Below are positions 42,991-52,454 of a stretch of DNA of 64,000 nucleotides, one piece after another. Within the stretch, counting starts at the first letter, position 1, and every line of letters starts with the position of its first letter. The notes beneath the pieces were generated by a model that was not told the origin of the DNA, did no database searches, and saw only the letters and a program-made list of their open reading frames with translations. Origin of the DNA: Paenibacillus sp. GSMTC-2017 (GTDB lineage Bacteria; Bacillota; Bacilli; Paenibacillales; Paenibacillaceae); assembly GCF_016019935.1 (NCBI RefSeq), contig NZ_JAECMT010000010.1, forward strand, positions 1-64,000. The letters are read 5' to 3'. The position numbers were made by a program, and so were the translations under genes.

Positions 42991-42991
42991 T

Positions 42992-44533
42992 ATGGCCTCT
43001 CGCAAACCTGTAGCATTAATTATTATGGACGGCTTCGGACTTCGTGACGATGTAACGGGCAATGCAGTTGCACAAGCGAACAAACCGAACTACGACCGCT
43101 ACTTGAAGCAATATCCGAACACTACGCTAGTAGCATGTGGTGAAGCGGTTGGCTTGCCGGAAGGTCAGATGGGCAATTCCGAAGTTGGTCATCTGAACAT
43201 TGGCGCAGGACGTACTGTTTATCAGGATTTGACTCGGATTAGCAAGTCGATTCGCGAAGGCGAATTTTACGATAACGAAACGCTTCTAGGAGCGGTTCGT
43301 CATGCAAAAGAAAATGGTAAAAAGCTACATCTTTATGGTCTTCTCTCAGATGGCGGCGTTCATAGCCATATTGCACATTTGTTCGCATTGCTTGACCTTG
43401 CGAAGAAGGAAGAACTAGAGGAAGTTTACATCCATGCCTTCTTGGATGGACGCGATGTTTCTCCTGACAGTGCAAAAGGTTATGTTGAGCAACTTCAAGC
43501 GAAGATTAAAGAGGTTGGTGTAGGTACGATTGCAACGGTTCAAGGTCGTTATTATGCGATGGACCGTGACAAACGTTGGGAGCGTACTGAGAAATCGTAT
43601 AACGCTATGGTTTATGGCGAAGGTCCTAAATATACCGACGCTCTAGATGCCGTAGTTGAATCATACGCAAAATCAGTTTATGATGAATTCGTTATGCCAA
43701 CTGTAATCGTTGGTGAAGATGGCGAGCCTGTAGGTCTAGTAGAAACTGGAGATGCCATTGTATTCTTCAACTTCCGCCCAGATCGTGCAATTCAGCTTTC
43801 ACAAGTATTTACAAATGAAGACTTCCGTGGTTTTGATCGTGGCGAGAAACATCCTGTAAGTTTGTACTTTGTCTGCTTAACATTATTCAGTGAATCAGTG
43901 GATGGTTATGTTGCTTATTCACCTAAAAACTTGGATAATACGCTCGGCGAGGTTCTAGCTCAGAATGGCAAAACACAGCTTCGTACTGCGGAGACTGAGA
44001 AGTATCCACATGTGACGTTCTTCTTCAGCGGCGGACGCGAAGCGGAACTTCCTGGCGAGACGCGCGTACTAATTAATTCGCCGAAGGTTGCTACTTACGA
44101 TCTTCAGCCGGAGATGAGTGCGTACGAGCTTGCGGAATCAACCGTTCGTGAAATTGAAGCAGATAAACATGATGTTATTATTCTCAACTTTGCTAATCCG
44201 GATATGGTTGGGCATTCTGGTATGCTTGAGCCAACGATCAAAGCAGTTGAAGTAACGGACGAATGTTTGGGTAAGGTAGTTGAAGCTGTTCTTGCAAAAG
44301 GCGGCGTATGCCTGATTACAGCGGATCATGGTAATGCGGATATGGTGTTCGATGAGAATGGCAAGCCGCACACAGCGCATACAACAAATCCAGTTCCTTT
44401 TATCGTAACGAAAGAAGGAAATTCGCTTCGTAATGACGGCATTCTTGCTGACATTGCACCAACAATGCTCGATTTGCTGGGCGTTTCGAAACCGGCTGAG
44501 ATGACAGGCTCGACATTACTGGGCTCTAAATAG
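42992..44533 (+). CDS. gpmI: 2,3-bisphosphoglycerate-independent phosphoglycerate mutase
   Basis: 513 aa manganese enzyme of the alkaline phosphatase superfamily. LIIMDGFGLRDD, catalytic Ser in GNSEVGHLNIGAGR, HAFLDGRDVSP, and late metal ligands in ITADHGNADMV are all present. Converts 3-PG to 2-PG. GGGGG near the end of tpiA serves as ribosome site. Confidence 0.96.
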   Translation: MASRKPVALIIMDGFGLRDDVTGNAVAQANKPNYDRYLKQYPNTTLVACGEAVGLPEGQMGNSEVGHLNIGAGRTVYQDLTRISKSIREGEFYDNETLLGAVRHAKENGKKLHLYGLLSDGGVHSHIAHLFALLDLAKKEELEEVYIHAFLDGRDVSPDSAKGYVEQLQAKIKEVGVGTIATVQGRYYAMDRDKRWERTEKSYNAMVYGEGPKYTDALDAVVESYAKSVYDEFVMPTVIVGEDGEPVGLVETGDAIVFFNFRPDRAIQLSQVFTNEDFRGFDRGEKHPVSLYFVCLTLFSESVDGYVAYSPKNLDNTLGEVLAQNGKTQLRTAETEKYPHVTFFFSGGREAELPGETRVLINSPKVATYDLQPEMSAYELAESTVREIEADKHDVIILNFANPDMVGHSGMLEPTIKAVEVTDECLGKVVEAVLAKGGVCLITADHGNADMVFDENGKPHTAHTTNPVPFIVTKEGNSLRNDGILADIAPTMLDLLGVSKPAEMTGSTLLGSK

Positions 44534-44585
44534 TAGACTTAGTGTATTGGTTTAATATTTTTAAATTAAAAGGAGTGTTTACAAC

Positions 44586-45878
44586 ATGTCGATTATCGTT
44601 GACGTATATGCACGCGAAGTATTGGATTCCCGCGGAAATCCAACAGTAGAAGTAGAAGTAACTCTTGAGTCTGGTGGCAAAGGTAGTGCAATCGTTCCAT
44701 CTGGCGCATCCACAGGCGCATACGAAGCTGTTGAGCTTCGTGATGGTGACAAATCTCGTTACCTAGGCAAAGGCGTACTCAAAGCTGTTGAGAACGTTAA
44801 TGCAATTATCGCACCTGAAATCATCGGTCTTGACGCTCTTGATCAAGTAGCTATCGATCGCAAAATGATTCAAATCGACGGTACGCCTAACAAAGCTAAG
44901 CTTGGTGCTAACGCAATTCTAGCTGTTTCTATGGCTGTTGCTCGCGCTGCTGCTGACGCACTTGATGTACCTCTTTACACATACCTTGGCGGATTCAACG
45001 CTAAGACGCTTCCAGTTCCAATGATGAACATCATCAATGGCGGCGAGCATGCTGACAACAACATCGACGTTCAAGAGTTTATGGTTCTTCCAGTTGGCGC
45101 TGCTGACTTCAAAGAAGCTCTTCGCATCGGTGCGGAAATCTTCCACAACCTTAAAGCTGTATTGCATGACAAAGGTCTTAACACTGCAGTTGGCGACGAA
45201 GGCGGCTTCGCTCCTAACCTTGGTTCCAACGAAGAAGCAATTACAACAATTATCTCTGCAATCGAGCGCGCAGGCTACAAGCCAGGCGTTGACGTATTCC
45301 TAGGTATGGACGTTGCTTCTACTGAGTTCTTCAAAGATGGCAAATACGTTCTTGCTGGCGAAGGCAAATCCTTCACGCCTGCTGAGTTCGTTGACCTTCT
45401 AGCTTCATGGGTAGACAAGTATCCGATCATTTCGATCGAAGATGGCTGTTCTGAAGATGACTGGGATGGTTGGAAATTGCTAACTGAGAAACTTGGCAGC
45501 AAAGTACAACTTGTTGGTGACGATCTGTTCGTAACGAACACTGAGCGTCTATACGACGGTATCGAAAAAGGTGTAGGTAACTCCATCTTGGTTAAAGTTA
45601 ACCAAATCGGTACGTTGACTGAAACTTTCGATGCAATCGAAATGGCTAAGCGCGCTGGTTACACAGCAGTTATCTCCCATCGTTCAGGCGAAAGCGAAGA
45701 CAGCACAATTGCTGACATCGCAGTTGCTACAAACGCTGGTCAGATCAAAACTGGTGCACCTTCCCGTACTGACCGTGTAGCTAAATACAACCAATTGCTT
45801 CGTATTGAAGATCAATTGGGTTCAACTGCTCAATACGGCGGTAAAACAGCATTCTACAACTTGAAAAACTTTAAATAA
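44586..45878 (+). CDS. eno: Enolase
   Basis: 430 aa, with AAGGAG upstream. AREVLDSRGNPTVEVEV, GGEHADNNIDVQEFM, SIEDGCSEDDWDGW, GDDLFVTN and the signature ILVKVNQIGTLTET, then SHRSGESED. Highly biased codons. Last gene of the glycolytic operon. Confidence 0.97.
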   Translation: MSIIVDVYAREVLDSRGNPTVEVEVTLESGGKGSAIVPSGASTGAYEAVELRDGDKSRYLGKGVLKAVENVNAIIAPEIIGLDALDQVAIDRKMIQIDGTPNKAKLGANAILAVSMAVARAAADALDVPLYTYLGGFNAKTLPVPMMNIINGGEHADNNIDVQEFMVLPVGAADFKEALRIGAEIFHNLKAVLHDKGLNTAVGDEGGFAPNLGSNEEAITTIISAIERAGYKPGVDVFLGMDVASTEFFKDGKYVLAGEGKSFTPAEFVDLLASWVDKYPIISIEDGCSEDDWDGWKLLTEKLGSKVQLVGDDLFVTNTERLYDGIEKGVGNSILVKVNQIGTLTETFDAIEMAKRAGYTAVISHRSGESEDSTIADIAVATNAGQIKTGAPSRTDRVAKYNQLLRIEDQLGSTAQYGGKTAFYNLKNFK

Positions 45879-45914
45879 GGTTATTAGCAGTTAGTTGCTA
45901 ATAAACATAGATAA

Positions 45915-45948
45915 AGAGCACGCCCGAACAGGGTGTGCTCTTTTTTTG
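45915..45948 (+). terminator. Terminator of the glycolytic operon
   Basis: AGAGCACGCCC-GAACA-GGGTGTGCTCT stem followed by seven T. Confidence 0.92.
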
Positions 45949-46050
45949 CGTATGGTCATGGACTGTCAATGGGTTTGGTTAGTGATACAATTAAAAATAG
46001 ATGTAAGTATAATTATTGGTTTTATAGTTTGTTGATAGGGGGGATTCCTG

Positions 46051-46743
46051 ATGATCATAGAAGTAATAGCTATTCGTACAGAAGATATAGTAATGGCGGC
46101 TGCTGGTGGTGCAGATCGGATTGAGCTTGTCACTAGTATTGCGGAAGGTGGCCTTACACCAAGTGCGGGTTTAATAGAAGCGGCTGTGAAAGCATCTTCG
46201 TTACCAGTTAACGTAATGGTAAGGCCACATAGTCAATCGTTCTGCTATAGCGAAAGTGACATGTCGATTATGCTCAGAGATATAGAAATTATTCGAAACG
46301 CTGGAGCTACAGGAATCGTCGTAGGAGCGTTGAACGCAGAGGGAGAAGTTGATACAGGACAATTAGAGCGATTCATTCATGCGGCGGATGGACTTGATAT
46401 TACCTTTCACCGTGCTTTTGACGAGGTGAGGGATCAACATGTTGCACTGCGCGTGCTTACTCAATATCCGGCAATTAGTCGCATCTTAACTTCGGGGGGA
46501 ACGTTGCCTGCCTCACAAGCTACAAAGCAATTGCGTGAGCTTCAAGTGGCTTCACTTCCTTTAGGGATTAACATAATGGGCGGATACGGACTGAATGGAG
46601 ACAATATAAGTAACTTCGTTAAGGAAACACGTGTACCTGAAGTGCACTTTGGTTCTGGTGTACGGCATAATGGAAGCTATAATGAAGCGATAGATGTGGG
46701 GCGGATTGCCCGTATTCGTACTATTTTGCAAGAAGAGTTGTAG
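46051..46743 (+). CDS. cutC: CutC family protein
   Basis: 230 aa TIM barrel, with GGGGGG upstream. GADRIELVTSIAEGGLTPS, MVRPHSQSFCYS, FHRAFDEVRD, RILTSGG and VHFGSGVRH are family motifs. Named for copper homeostasis in E. coli, but the activity is not established; some relatives are thought to be enzymes. Monocistronic or linked to the next gene. Confidence 0.88.
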   Translation: MIIEVIAIRTEDIVMAAAGGADRIELVTSIAEGGLTPSAGLIEAAVKASSLPVNVMVRPHSQSFCYSESDMSIMLRDIEIIRNAGATGIVVGALNAEGEVDTGQLERFIHAADGLDITFHRAFDEVRDQHVALRVLTQYPAISRILTSGGTLPASQATKQLRELQVASLPLGINIMGGYGLNGDNISNFVKETRVPEVHFGSGVRHNGSYNEAIDVGRIARIRTILQEEL

Positions 46744-46831
46744 AGTTAGTAGTATAAAGTATTCCTCAGCTTCACGAAGCGCATAATGAAAGTAGTATGT
46801 TGCTGAATGTGGAGAGGGGATATAAGGATCT

Positions 46832-47602
46832 ATGGGTAAACCGATCGTCGGAATTCAAATGTATTCCCTAAGGGATGAGGCGGAACGGGATTTATTTGGC
46901 ACGCTAGAGAAAGTGGCTGAGATGGGTTATAAGGCTGTTGAGCTAATCGGGTACTTTAATGCGAAGGCAGAGAAGTTGAAAGAAAGGGCTGAACAAGCAG
47001 GCTTACGTATTCCTTCCACTTTCATTTCATTGAATTTTAAAGTAATAGGGAAGCTGCAAAATGATTTTGCTAAGGAATTAGACTATGCAGGTGTGCTTGG
47101 TGTCAAATATATCGTCACGCCTTGGATTCCTGTACAGGAACAACCTACGATGGATGATGTGAAGTTTTTGGCTAACGTGCTTACGAAATGCGGACAACAA
47201 GCGAAGGATGCGGGTATTCAGTTCGGTATCCATAATCATGACACTGATTTTAAGCTCGTCGACGGGAAGCCATTATTTGATCATCTGCTTGAACGAGTAC
47301 CACAGGAATTGATGATGGCTGAGCTTGATTTGGGCTGGATCTACATGGCGGGATATCGTCCCGCTGACTATCTTCGTAAGTACAGAGGACGTGTACCTTT
47401 AGTTCATCTTAGAGACTTTGTGAAAGGGCGAAAAGATACAGAGCTCGGCAAAGGTGTTGTCGGCTGCGAAGAGTTGCTTGGGGAGCTTGCTCCTGCAGAG
47501 GTGGAATGCGTATTTGTAGAGCAAGAGCATTTCTTGGAGAGCTCTCTATTGTCAGCTAAGGCGAATATGGAATACTTGAGAAAAATAGGATACGTTAACT
47601 AG
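46832..47602 (+). CDS. Sugar phosphate isomerase/epimerase, xylose-isomerase-like TIM barrel
   Basis: 256 aa, with GAGAGGGGA upstream. IQMYSLRDEAERDL at the N-terminus, then metal-ligand segments FGIHNHDTDF, MAELDLGWIYMAG and LVHLRDFVKG, ending in VFVEQEHF. This is the AP-endonuclease-2/IolE-IolI type fold. The substrate is unknown. It lies 88 nt after cutC. Confidence 0.85.
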   Translation: MGKPIVGIQMYSLRDEAERDLFGTLEKVAEMGYKAVELIGYFNAKAEKLKERAEQAGLRIPSTFISLNFKVIGKLQNDFAKELDYAGVLGVKYIVTPWIPVQEQPTMDDVKFLANVLTKCGQQAKDAGIQFGIHNHDTDFKLVDGKPLFDHLLERVPQELMMAELDLGWIYMAGYRPADYLRKYRGRVPLVHLRDFVKGRKDTELGKGVVGCEELLGELAPAEVECVFVEQEHFLESSLLSAKANMEYLRKIGYVN

Positions 47603-47624
47603 ATTCTAATATAGGGTTGTACTA

Positions 47625-47653
47625 TTGTAAATCACGAATGGCTATGGTACAAT
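47625..47653 (+). promoter_or_regulatory. Promoter of secG
   Basis: TTGTAA (47625-47630), 17-bp spacer, TACAAT (47648-47653) with TGG before it (extended -10). Confidence 0.7.
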
Positions 47654-47698
47654 CGGCTTATGTGTTTTTAGGGATCGGCAACGCTGGAGGTGGATTGA

Positions 47699-47935
47699 AT
47701 GGAAATCACATTGAAGATCTTACTAGTATTGTTTTCAATCGGCTTGATTGCAGTAGTATTACTGCAGAAGGGTAAGAGTGCTGGATTGTCTGGTGCGATT
47801 ACTGGTGGTGCAGAGCACTTATTCGGTAAGCAAAAAGCTCGTGGTTTGGACCTGTTTCTACAGCGTTTAACAGTAGCGTTTGCAGTTGGATTTTTTGTTT
47901 TGTCACTTGTTGTTTCATATTTCGTTCAAAAATAA
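47699..47935 (+). CDS. secG: Preprotein translocase subunit SecG
   Basis: 78 aa with two membrane helices (~4-22 and ~53-75) and the SecG loop VLLQKGKSAGLSGAITGGAE. GGAGGTG before the ATG. SecG-rnr-smpB-ssrA is a conserved Firmicute order. Confidence 0.95.
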   Translation: MEITLKILLVLFSIGLIAVVLLQKGKSAGLSGAITGGAEHLFGKQKARGLDLFLQRLTVAFAVGFFVLSLVVSYFVQK

Positions 47936-47946
47936 TAAGACTTCTG

Positions 47947-47977
47947 TAAAAAGCGAGGATTTTCCTCGCTTTTTTTG
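47947..47977 (+). terminator. Terminator after secG
   Basis: AAAAAGCGAGG-ATTT-TCCTCGCTTTTTTT. Confidence 0.92.
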
Positions 47978-48102
47978 TTTTTTGTAGGCATTTGGAGGAT
48001 GCACGACTTCCATATCGTGTATACTACATGATATATGACATTCTATAAACCGTTAGCACAGGTATTGCTGTTGCGGCGGTTCCTTGAGGAGAACAATTAT
48101 TG

Positions 48103-51024
48103 ATGATGGATAAAGAGCAGGAATTGCTTGAATTTATGAGGGAAACAGCCTATAAGCCGATGACATACCAAGAGCTTGAGGTTCATTTTCGTATAGAGGG
48201 TGCAGCAGAGTTTAAAGAGTTTTTGAAGCTGCTTAACAAGCTTGAAGAAGAGGGGAAAGTAGTCCGCACACGTACAGAACGTTATGGTGTGCCGGAAAGA
48301 ATGAATTTGCTGCGGGGCAAAGTTCAAGCTCATGCGAAGGGTTTCGCTTTCCTAATACCGGATGAGAAGGATCATCCTGATGTGTATATTCATGCTAATG
48401 ATTTGAAAAGTGCGATGAACGGAGATATCGTGCTTGTTCGCATTACGTCGCAGAGCGAAGGCGGCGGACGGATGGAGGGCGAAGTCGTTCGTGTCGTTCA
48501 ACGTGCCGTTACACAGATCGTAGGAACATTTGAAAATCATGAAGTATATGGTTTCGTCATACCGGATGACAAAAGGATTAATCGGGATATTTTTATAGCG
48601 AAGGGTCGCTTCCAAGGAGCAGTAACAGGTCAGAAGGTTGTTGTACGCATTGTAACTTATCCAGAGGGTCGTTCGGCTGCTGAAGGCGAAATTTTGGAAG
48701 TGTTAGGTCACAAAAACGATCCTGGCGTGGACATTCTTTCGATCATTCGCAAACATCAACTGCCTGAAGGGTTCCCTGAAGAGGTCATGGCTGAAGCTGA
48801 AGCTGCGCCTGACGTTATTACGGAAGAAGAGATTGTTTCACAGGGCCGCCGAGATTTGAGAAATGAAATCATCGTTACAATTGATGGTGAAGATGCAAAG
48901 GATCTTGATGATGCTGTTCATGTAAAGCTGCTCGAAAACGGCAATTATTTGTTAGGCGTTCATATCGCAGATGTTGGCTACTACGTGAAGGAGAGATCCG
49001 AGCTCGATCAAGAAGCGTTCCGCAGAGGATGCAGTGTGTACCTCGTAGATCGGGTTATCCCCATGTTGCCGCATCGTCTGTCGAACGGGATATGCTCACT
49101 TAATCCACAAGTGGATAGACTTACGCTGTCATGTGAGATGGAGTTTGACTTCAATACGCTGAAACGGGTTCGTCACGACGTCTTTACAAGTGTGATTCGT
49201 ACGAAAGAACGTATGACATATACGAATGTAAAACGCATTCTGACTGCAACTGAAGAAGAACCTGAGACGGAATTAAAAGAGCGTTACGCAGATTTGCTTG
49301 AAATGTTTGGAAATATGGAGAGCCTTGCAATGCGTCTTCGTTCGAAGCGTATGAAACGTGGTGCGATTGACTTTGACTTTGTGGAGTCGAAAGTGATTGT
49401 AGATGAGGTAGGTAAGGCTGTCGATATCGTAAAACGTGAACGTTCCGTTGCTGAACAAATTATTGAAGAGTTTATGCTCGTTGCGAATGAGACGGTTGCG
49501 GAACATTTCCACTGGCTACGTGTGCCGTTCCTTTACCGTATTCACGAAGATCCTGACCAAGAGAAGTTGCTTAAGTTCATGCAGTTTGCAGCGAATTTCG
49601 GCTATGTGGTGAAAGGAAAAGGGAATTCTGTTCATCCACGTGCACTTCAAACGTTGCTCGAAGAAATTCAAGGAAAGAAAGAAGCAACCGTTATCTCTAC
49701 GATGATGCTGAGATCGATGAAGCAGGCGAAATACGATGCTGAGAGCTTAGGTCACTTTGGACTTGCAGCGGAGTTTTATTCTCACTTCACATCGCCGATT
49801 AGACGTTATCCCGATCTAGCGATTCATCGCGTTATTCGTGAAGTACTGGATGGTAATGGTGCGCTTACTGAATCTAGACATGCCAATTTGACGGCACGTA
49901 TGCCGGAAATTGCACAGCACTCGTCCGAGCGTGAGCGTGTGGCGGTTGATGCGGAGCGGGATACAGATAAGCTCAAAAAATGTGAGTTCATGTTAGATAA
50001 AGTCGGAGAAGAATTCGACGGTATTATTAGTAGCGTAACGAGCTTTGGTATGTTTATTGAGCTGGATAATACAGTTGAAGGCTTGATTAGACTAAGTGAT
50101 ATGTCCGATGACTATTACCATTTCCACGAGCTCCATATGGTGCTTATAGGGGAGCGTACGTCGAAAGTATATCGTATAGGTGACGAAGTGAAGATCCGGG
50201 TTTCACGCGTCGATATGGAAGAGTTTAATATCGATTTCGAGATGGTTGATATGAAGCCACGTGGCAACTACAAAGGTGTCGCAGATGCAGGCTTTGGCGC
50301 AGGCGGTGGACGCAAGCGCGGAGGCTATGGCAATCGAGGTGGATCCGGCGGTGGCAGACAAGGCGGCGGAAATCGTGGTGGTTCTGGTGGCGATCGCGGT
50401 GCAGGAGGCCAAGGTGGATCTGGTCGCGAGCGCACAGGTTCAGGCCGTGGCGGTCGAGGTGGCGGAGGCCAAGGTGGTACTGGTCGTCCAAGTGGCCCAG
50501 CTGGCGGTGGCGGCAATGCTAATGGAGCACAACGTCGCATAGCTGGTAATGCAACCGGTGGCAAAGGAAGCGAACGTGGGAAGTTTAAGCAGGGCCGCCC
50601 AGGCGGCAGACCACAAGGTGGCGGTAACCCGTGGGGAGACAACGGCGGCATAAGCGATCCCGATAGCCCGAAGATTAAGGGAGTAGCTGGAGGCGTTGCA
50701 GCAGAGGGTGAAGCTCGGACGAACGCTGGTGATACTGGCACACAAATTCGTAAAGATTCACGAAAAGATATGTGGGGTCTTCCAATTCGCGAAGGCGGCG
50801 GTGGACGTAACGGTGACGCTGGCAGAGGCGATAACAATGGTTACAGAGGCAAGGATGGCAAAGGTGGACGTCGACACACCACTACAAGTAGTGGTGTGTT
50901 CAAAGCAAAGTCCAACTCGGAAACCGTTCCAGTGGATGTAACCATCGTGAAAAAGAAGAAACGTAAAAACAAAGGCGGCGCAAATAATGCGACTGCTGCC
51001 TTCGTAAGGAAGAATCGCAAGTAA
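48103..51024 (+). CDS. rnr: Ribonuclease R with long Gly/Arg-rich tail
   Basis: 973 aa from the ATG at 48103, with GAGGAG upstream (48106 is also possible). Order: N-terminal winged helix (~1-65), two cold-shock OB domains (~70-220), RNB catalytic domain (~250-580, with TIDGEDAKDLDDAVHV and HFTSPIRRYPDLAIHR), S1 domain (~635-720). A low-complexity tail of ~235 residues follows, first RGG/GGSGG-rich, then basic and Lys-rich (VTIVKKKKRKNKGG). Normal RNase R is about 770-810 aa. Degrades structured RNA 3' to 5' and non-stop mRNA with tmRNA, whose gene is close by. The tail probably binds RNA or ribosomes. Confidence 0.95.
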   Translation: MMDKEQELLEFMRETAYKPMTYQELEVHFRIEGAAEFKEFLKLLNKLEEEGKVVRTRTERYGVPERMNLLRGKVQAHAKGFAFLIPDEKDHPDVYIHANDLKSAMNGDIVLVRITSQSEGGGRMEGEVVRVVQRAVTQIVGTFENHEVYGFVIPDDKRINRDIFIAKGRFQGAVTGQKVVVRIVTYPEGRSAAEGEILEVLGHKNDPGVDILSIIRKHQLPEGFPEEVMAEAEAAPDVITEEEIVSQGRRDLRNEIIVTIDGEDAKDLDDAVHVKLLENGNYLLGVHIADVGYYVKERSELDQEAFRRGCSVYLVDRVIPMLPHRLSNGICSLNPQVDRLTLSCEMEFDFNTLKRVRHDVFTSVIRTKERMTYTNVKRILTATEEEPETELKERYADLLEMFGNMESLAMRLRSKRMKRGAIDFDFVESKVIVDEVGKAVDIVKRERSVAEQIIEEFMLVANETVAEHFHWLRVPFLYRIHEDPDQEKLLKFMQFAANFGYVVKGKGNSVHPRALQTLLEEIQGKKEATVISTMMLRSMKQAKYDAESLGHFGLAAEFYSHFTSPIRRYPDLAIHRVIREVLDGNGALTESRHANLTARMPEIAQHSSERERVAVDAERDTDKLKKCEFMLDKVGEEFDGIISSVTSFGMFIELDNTVEGLIRLSDMSDDYYHFHELHMVLIGERTSKVYRIGDEVKIRVSRVDMEEFNIDFEMVDMKPRGNYKGVADAGFGAGGGRKRGGYGNRGGSGGGRQGGGNRGGSGGDRGAGGQGGSGRERTGSGRGGRGGGGQGGTGRPSGPAGGGGNANGAQRRIAGNATGGKGSERGKFKQGRPGGRPQGGGNPWGDNGGISDPDSPKIKGVAGGVAAEGEARTNAGDTGTQIRKDSRKDMWGLPIREGGGGRNGDAGRGDNNGYRGKDGKGGRRHTTTSSGVFKAKSNSETVPVDVTIVKKKKRKNKGGANNATAAFVRKNRK

Positions 51025-51136
51025 TCCGAGTTCTATAATGGAAAATTCAAGGATATTTTCTGAGGCGGCATTTCTTTTTCTTAAAGTGGGAATAGAAGTG
51101 CCGTCAACTGGACATAATGGGAAAATATATTTAAGC

Positions 51137-51167
51137 TTGTCACTTGCTTTTTGTTTGCTGGTATAGT
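51137..51167 (+). promoter_or_regulatory. Candidate promoter of the cold-shock gene
   Basis: TTGTCA (51137-51142), 19-bp spacer, TATAGT (51162-51167) with TGG before it. The extended -10 makes it plausible despite the long spacer. Confidence 0.5.
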
Positions 51168-51197
51168 AAACTCAAGGCAATCGATGATATGAACCTG

Positions 51198-51260
51198 AAT
51201 TCACATATTGAAAAGGGTGTCATTAGAGTCATGAAACCCTTTTCAATGTGTGAATTTTTT
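51198..51260 (+). promoter_or_regulatory. Long terminator-like hairpin in the cold-shock leader
   Basis: A 20-bp stem with one G-U pair: AATTCACATATTGAAAAGGG (51198-51217) and its partner at 51237-51256, followed by TTTT. It lies between the candidate promoter and the coding region, as an attenuator or a temperature-sensitive leader structure would. It could instead be the terminator of rnr. Confidence 0.7.
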
Positions 51261-51310
51261 GTTTAAAGACGAAACAGGCGCATATTAATAAATTTTTGGA
51301 GGTTTTACAC

Positions 51311-51511
51311 ATGCAACAAGGTACAGTAAAATGGTTTAACGCTGAAAAAGGTTTCGGTTTCATCGAAGTTGAAGGCGGAAACGATGTTTTCGTTCACTTC
51401 TCAGCAATCTCTGGCGACGGCTTCAAGACTCTTGAAGAAGGCCAACGCGTTGAGTTCAACGTTGTTCAAGGCAACCGTGGACCACAAGCAGAAAACGTAG
51501 TTAAGCTTTAA
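51311..51511 (+). CDS. cspB: Cold-shock protein, CspA/CspB family
   Basis: 66 aa from the ATG at 51311, with TTGGAGG 8 nt upstream; a TTG at 51296 lies on the ribosome site. RNP1 KGFGFIEVEG and RNP2 VFVHFSAI are intact, so it is a single-stranded nucleic-acid-binding OB fold. Family member number is uncertain. Confidence 0.92.
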   Translation: MQQGTVKWFNAEKGFGFIEVEGGNDVFVHFSAISGDGFKTLEEGQRVEFNVVQGNRGPQAENVVKL

Positions 51512-51526
51512 TAGCTTAATCTCGGT

Positions 51527-51562
51527 GAGACCGTTCTCGACCTTTGGTTGAGGCGGTCTTTC
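51527..51562 (+). terminator. Terminator after the cold-shock gene
   Basis: AGACCG (51528-51533) and CGGTCT (51554-51559) with inner CTC-GACC/GGTTGAG pairing and a short T tail. Confidence 0.7.
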
Positions 51563-51612
51563 GTATTTGTAGGGCGAATATTGTTATAAGAAAAGTGTAC
51601 CGCTTCCGGTTG

Positions 51613-51641
51613 TTGATTTTCAAGTGCAAAGTTGCTACAAT
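51613..51641 (+). promoter_or_regulatory. Promoter of smpB
   Basis: TTGATT (51613-51618), 17-bp spacer, TACAAT (51636-51641). Confidence 0.7.
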
Positions 51642-51692
51642 GAACCAACAGAGTCGCTGATCTTGAAGGCAACAGAAACGAGGTGAACTAGC

Positions 51693-52175
51693 ATGGGCGC
51701 TAAGAAAAATGATGGTAAGCAGCTCGCACAGAACAAGAAGGCATCCCATGACTATTTCATTGAGGAAACCTTCGAGGCGGGTATGGTACTAATGGGTACG
51801 GAGATTAAGTCGCTACGAAATGGTAGAGCGAACATAGGCGATGCGTTCGCGACGATTCGAAATGGCGAAATCTTTATTCACAACATGCACATCAGTCCAT
51901 TCGACCAAGGTAACATTCATAACCCAACCGATCCAACACGTACAAGAAAGCTACTGCTGCACAAGGCGCAGATAAGCAAGCTGCTGGGACTATCGAAGCA
52001 GGAAGGCTACTCTATCGTGCCACTCAAGATTTATGTGCGTAACGGCTACGCTAAGCTACTGATTGGACTTGGTAAAGGTAAGAAGCAATTCGACAAGCGC
52101 GATACTGCCGCTAAGCGTGATGCTCAGCGCGATATCCAACGTGCATTAAGGGAAAAGCAGAAGGTGGCTAGATAA
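51693..52175 (+). CDS. smpB: SsrA-binding protein
   Basis: 160 aa, with GAGGTGA upstream. NKKASHDYFIEETFEAGMVL, GTEIKSLRNGRANIGDAFA and the C-terminal KGKKQFDKRDTAAKRDAQRD tail that enters the ribosomal mRNA channel. Delivers alanyl-tmRNA to stalled ribosomes; the tmRNA gene begins 279 nt downstream. Confidence 0.97.
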   Translation: MGAKKNDGKQLAQNKKASHDYFIEETFEAGMVLMGTEIKSLRNGRANIGDAFATIRNGEIFIHNMHISPFDQGNIHNPTDPTRTRKLLLHKAQISKLLGLSKQEGYSIVPLKIYVRNGYAKLLIGLGKGKKQFDKRDTAAKRDAQRDIQRALREKQKVAR

Positions 52176-52244
52176 TCCAGTATTTCCATGGATACAATGA
52201 GCCAGAGATGCCAGTAACAACCCTGAGCAATTTTGACGAGTTCG

Positions 52245-52253
52245 TGGTATACT
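52245..52253 (+). promoter_or_regulatory. Extended -10 promoter upstream of tmRNA
   Basis: TGG-TATACT (TATACT 52248-52253). No good -35. It would give a precursor with about 195 nt of 5' leader, trimmed by RNase P. Confidence 0.45.
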
Positions 52254-52454
52254 AAGTGTACGGCAACGACGACGTATGTTGCCAGCACGAAAAGTGTAAG
52301 CTACGAATTAAGAAGTAACAAATAGAAGTACTGATATGTGCAGTCAGTTGATTGCCATTGATCCAGAAGTCCCGTTTTGTTAGCTAGACGTTTGGTTGTC
52401 CGTTAGTCGCTTCGAGAGATCGGAGTAGGACATACGCAGCGTTTATGCCCAATC

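Noticed and set aside
50203..50941. Frames on both strands inside the RNase R tail
   Set aside because: Low-complexity glycine codons keep other frames open; they are shadows.
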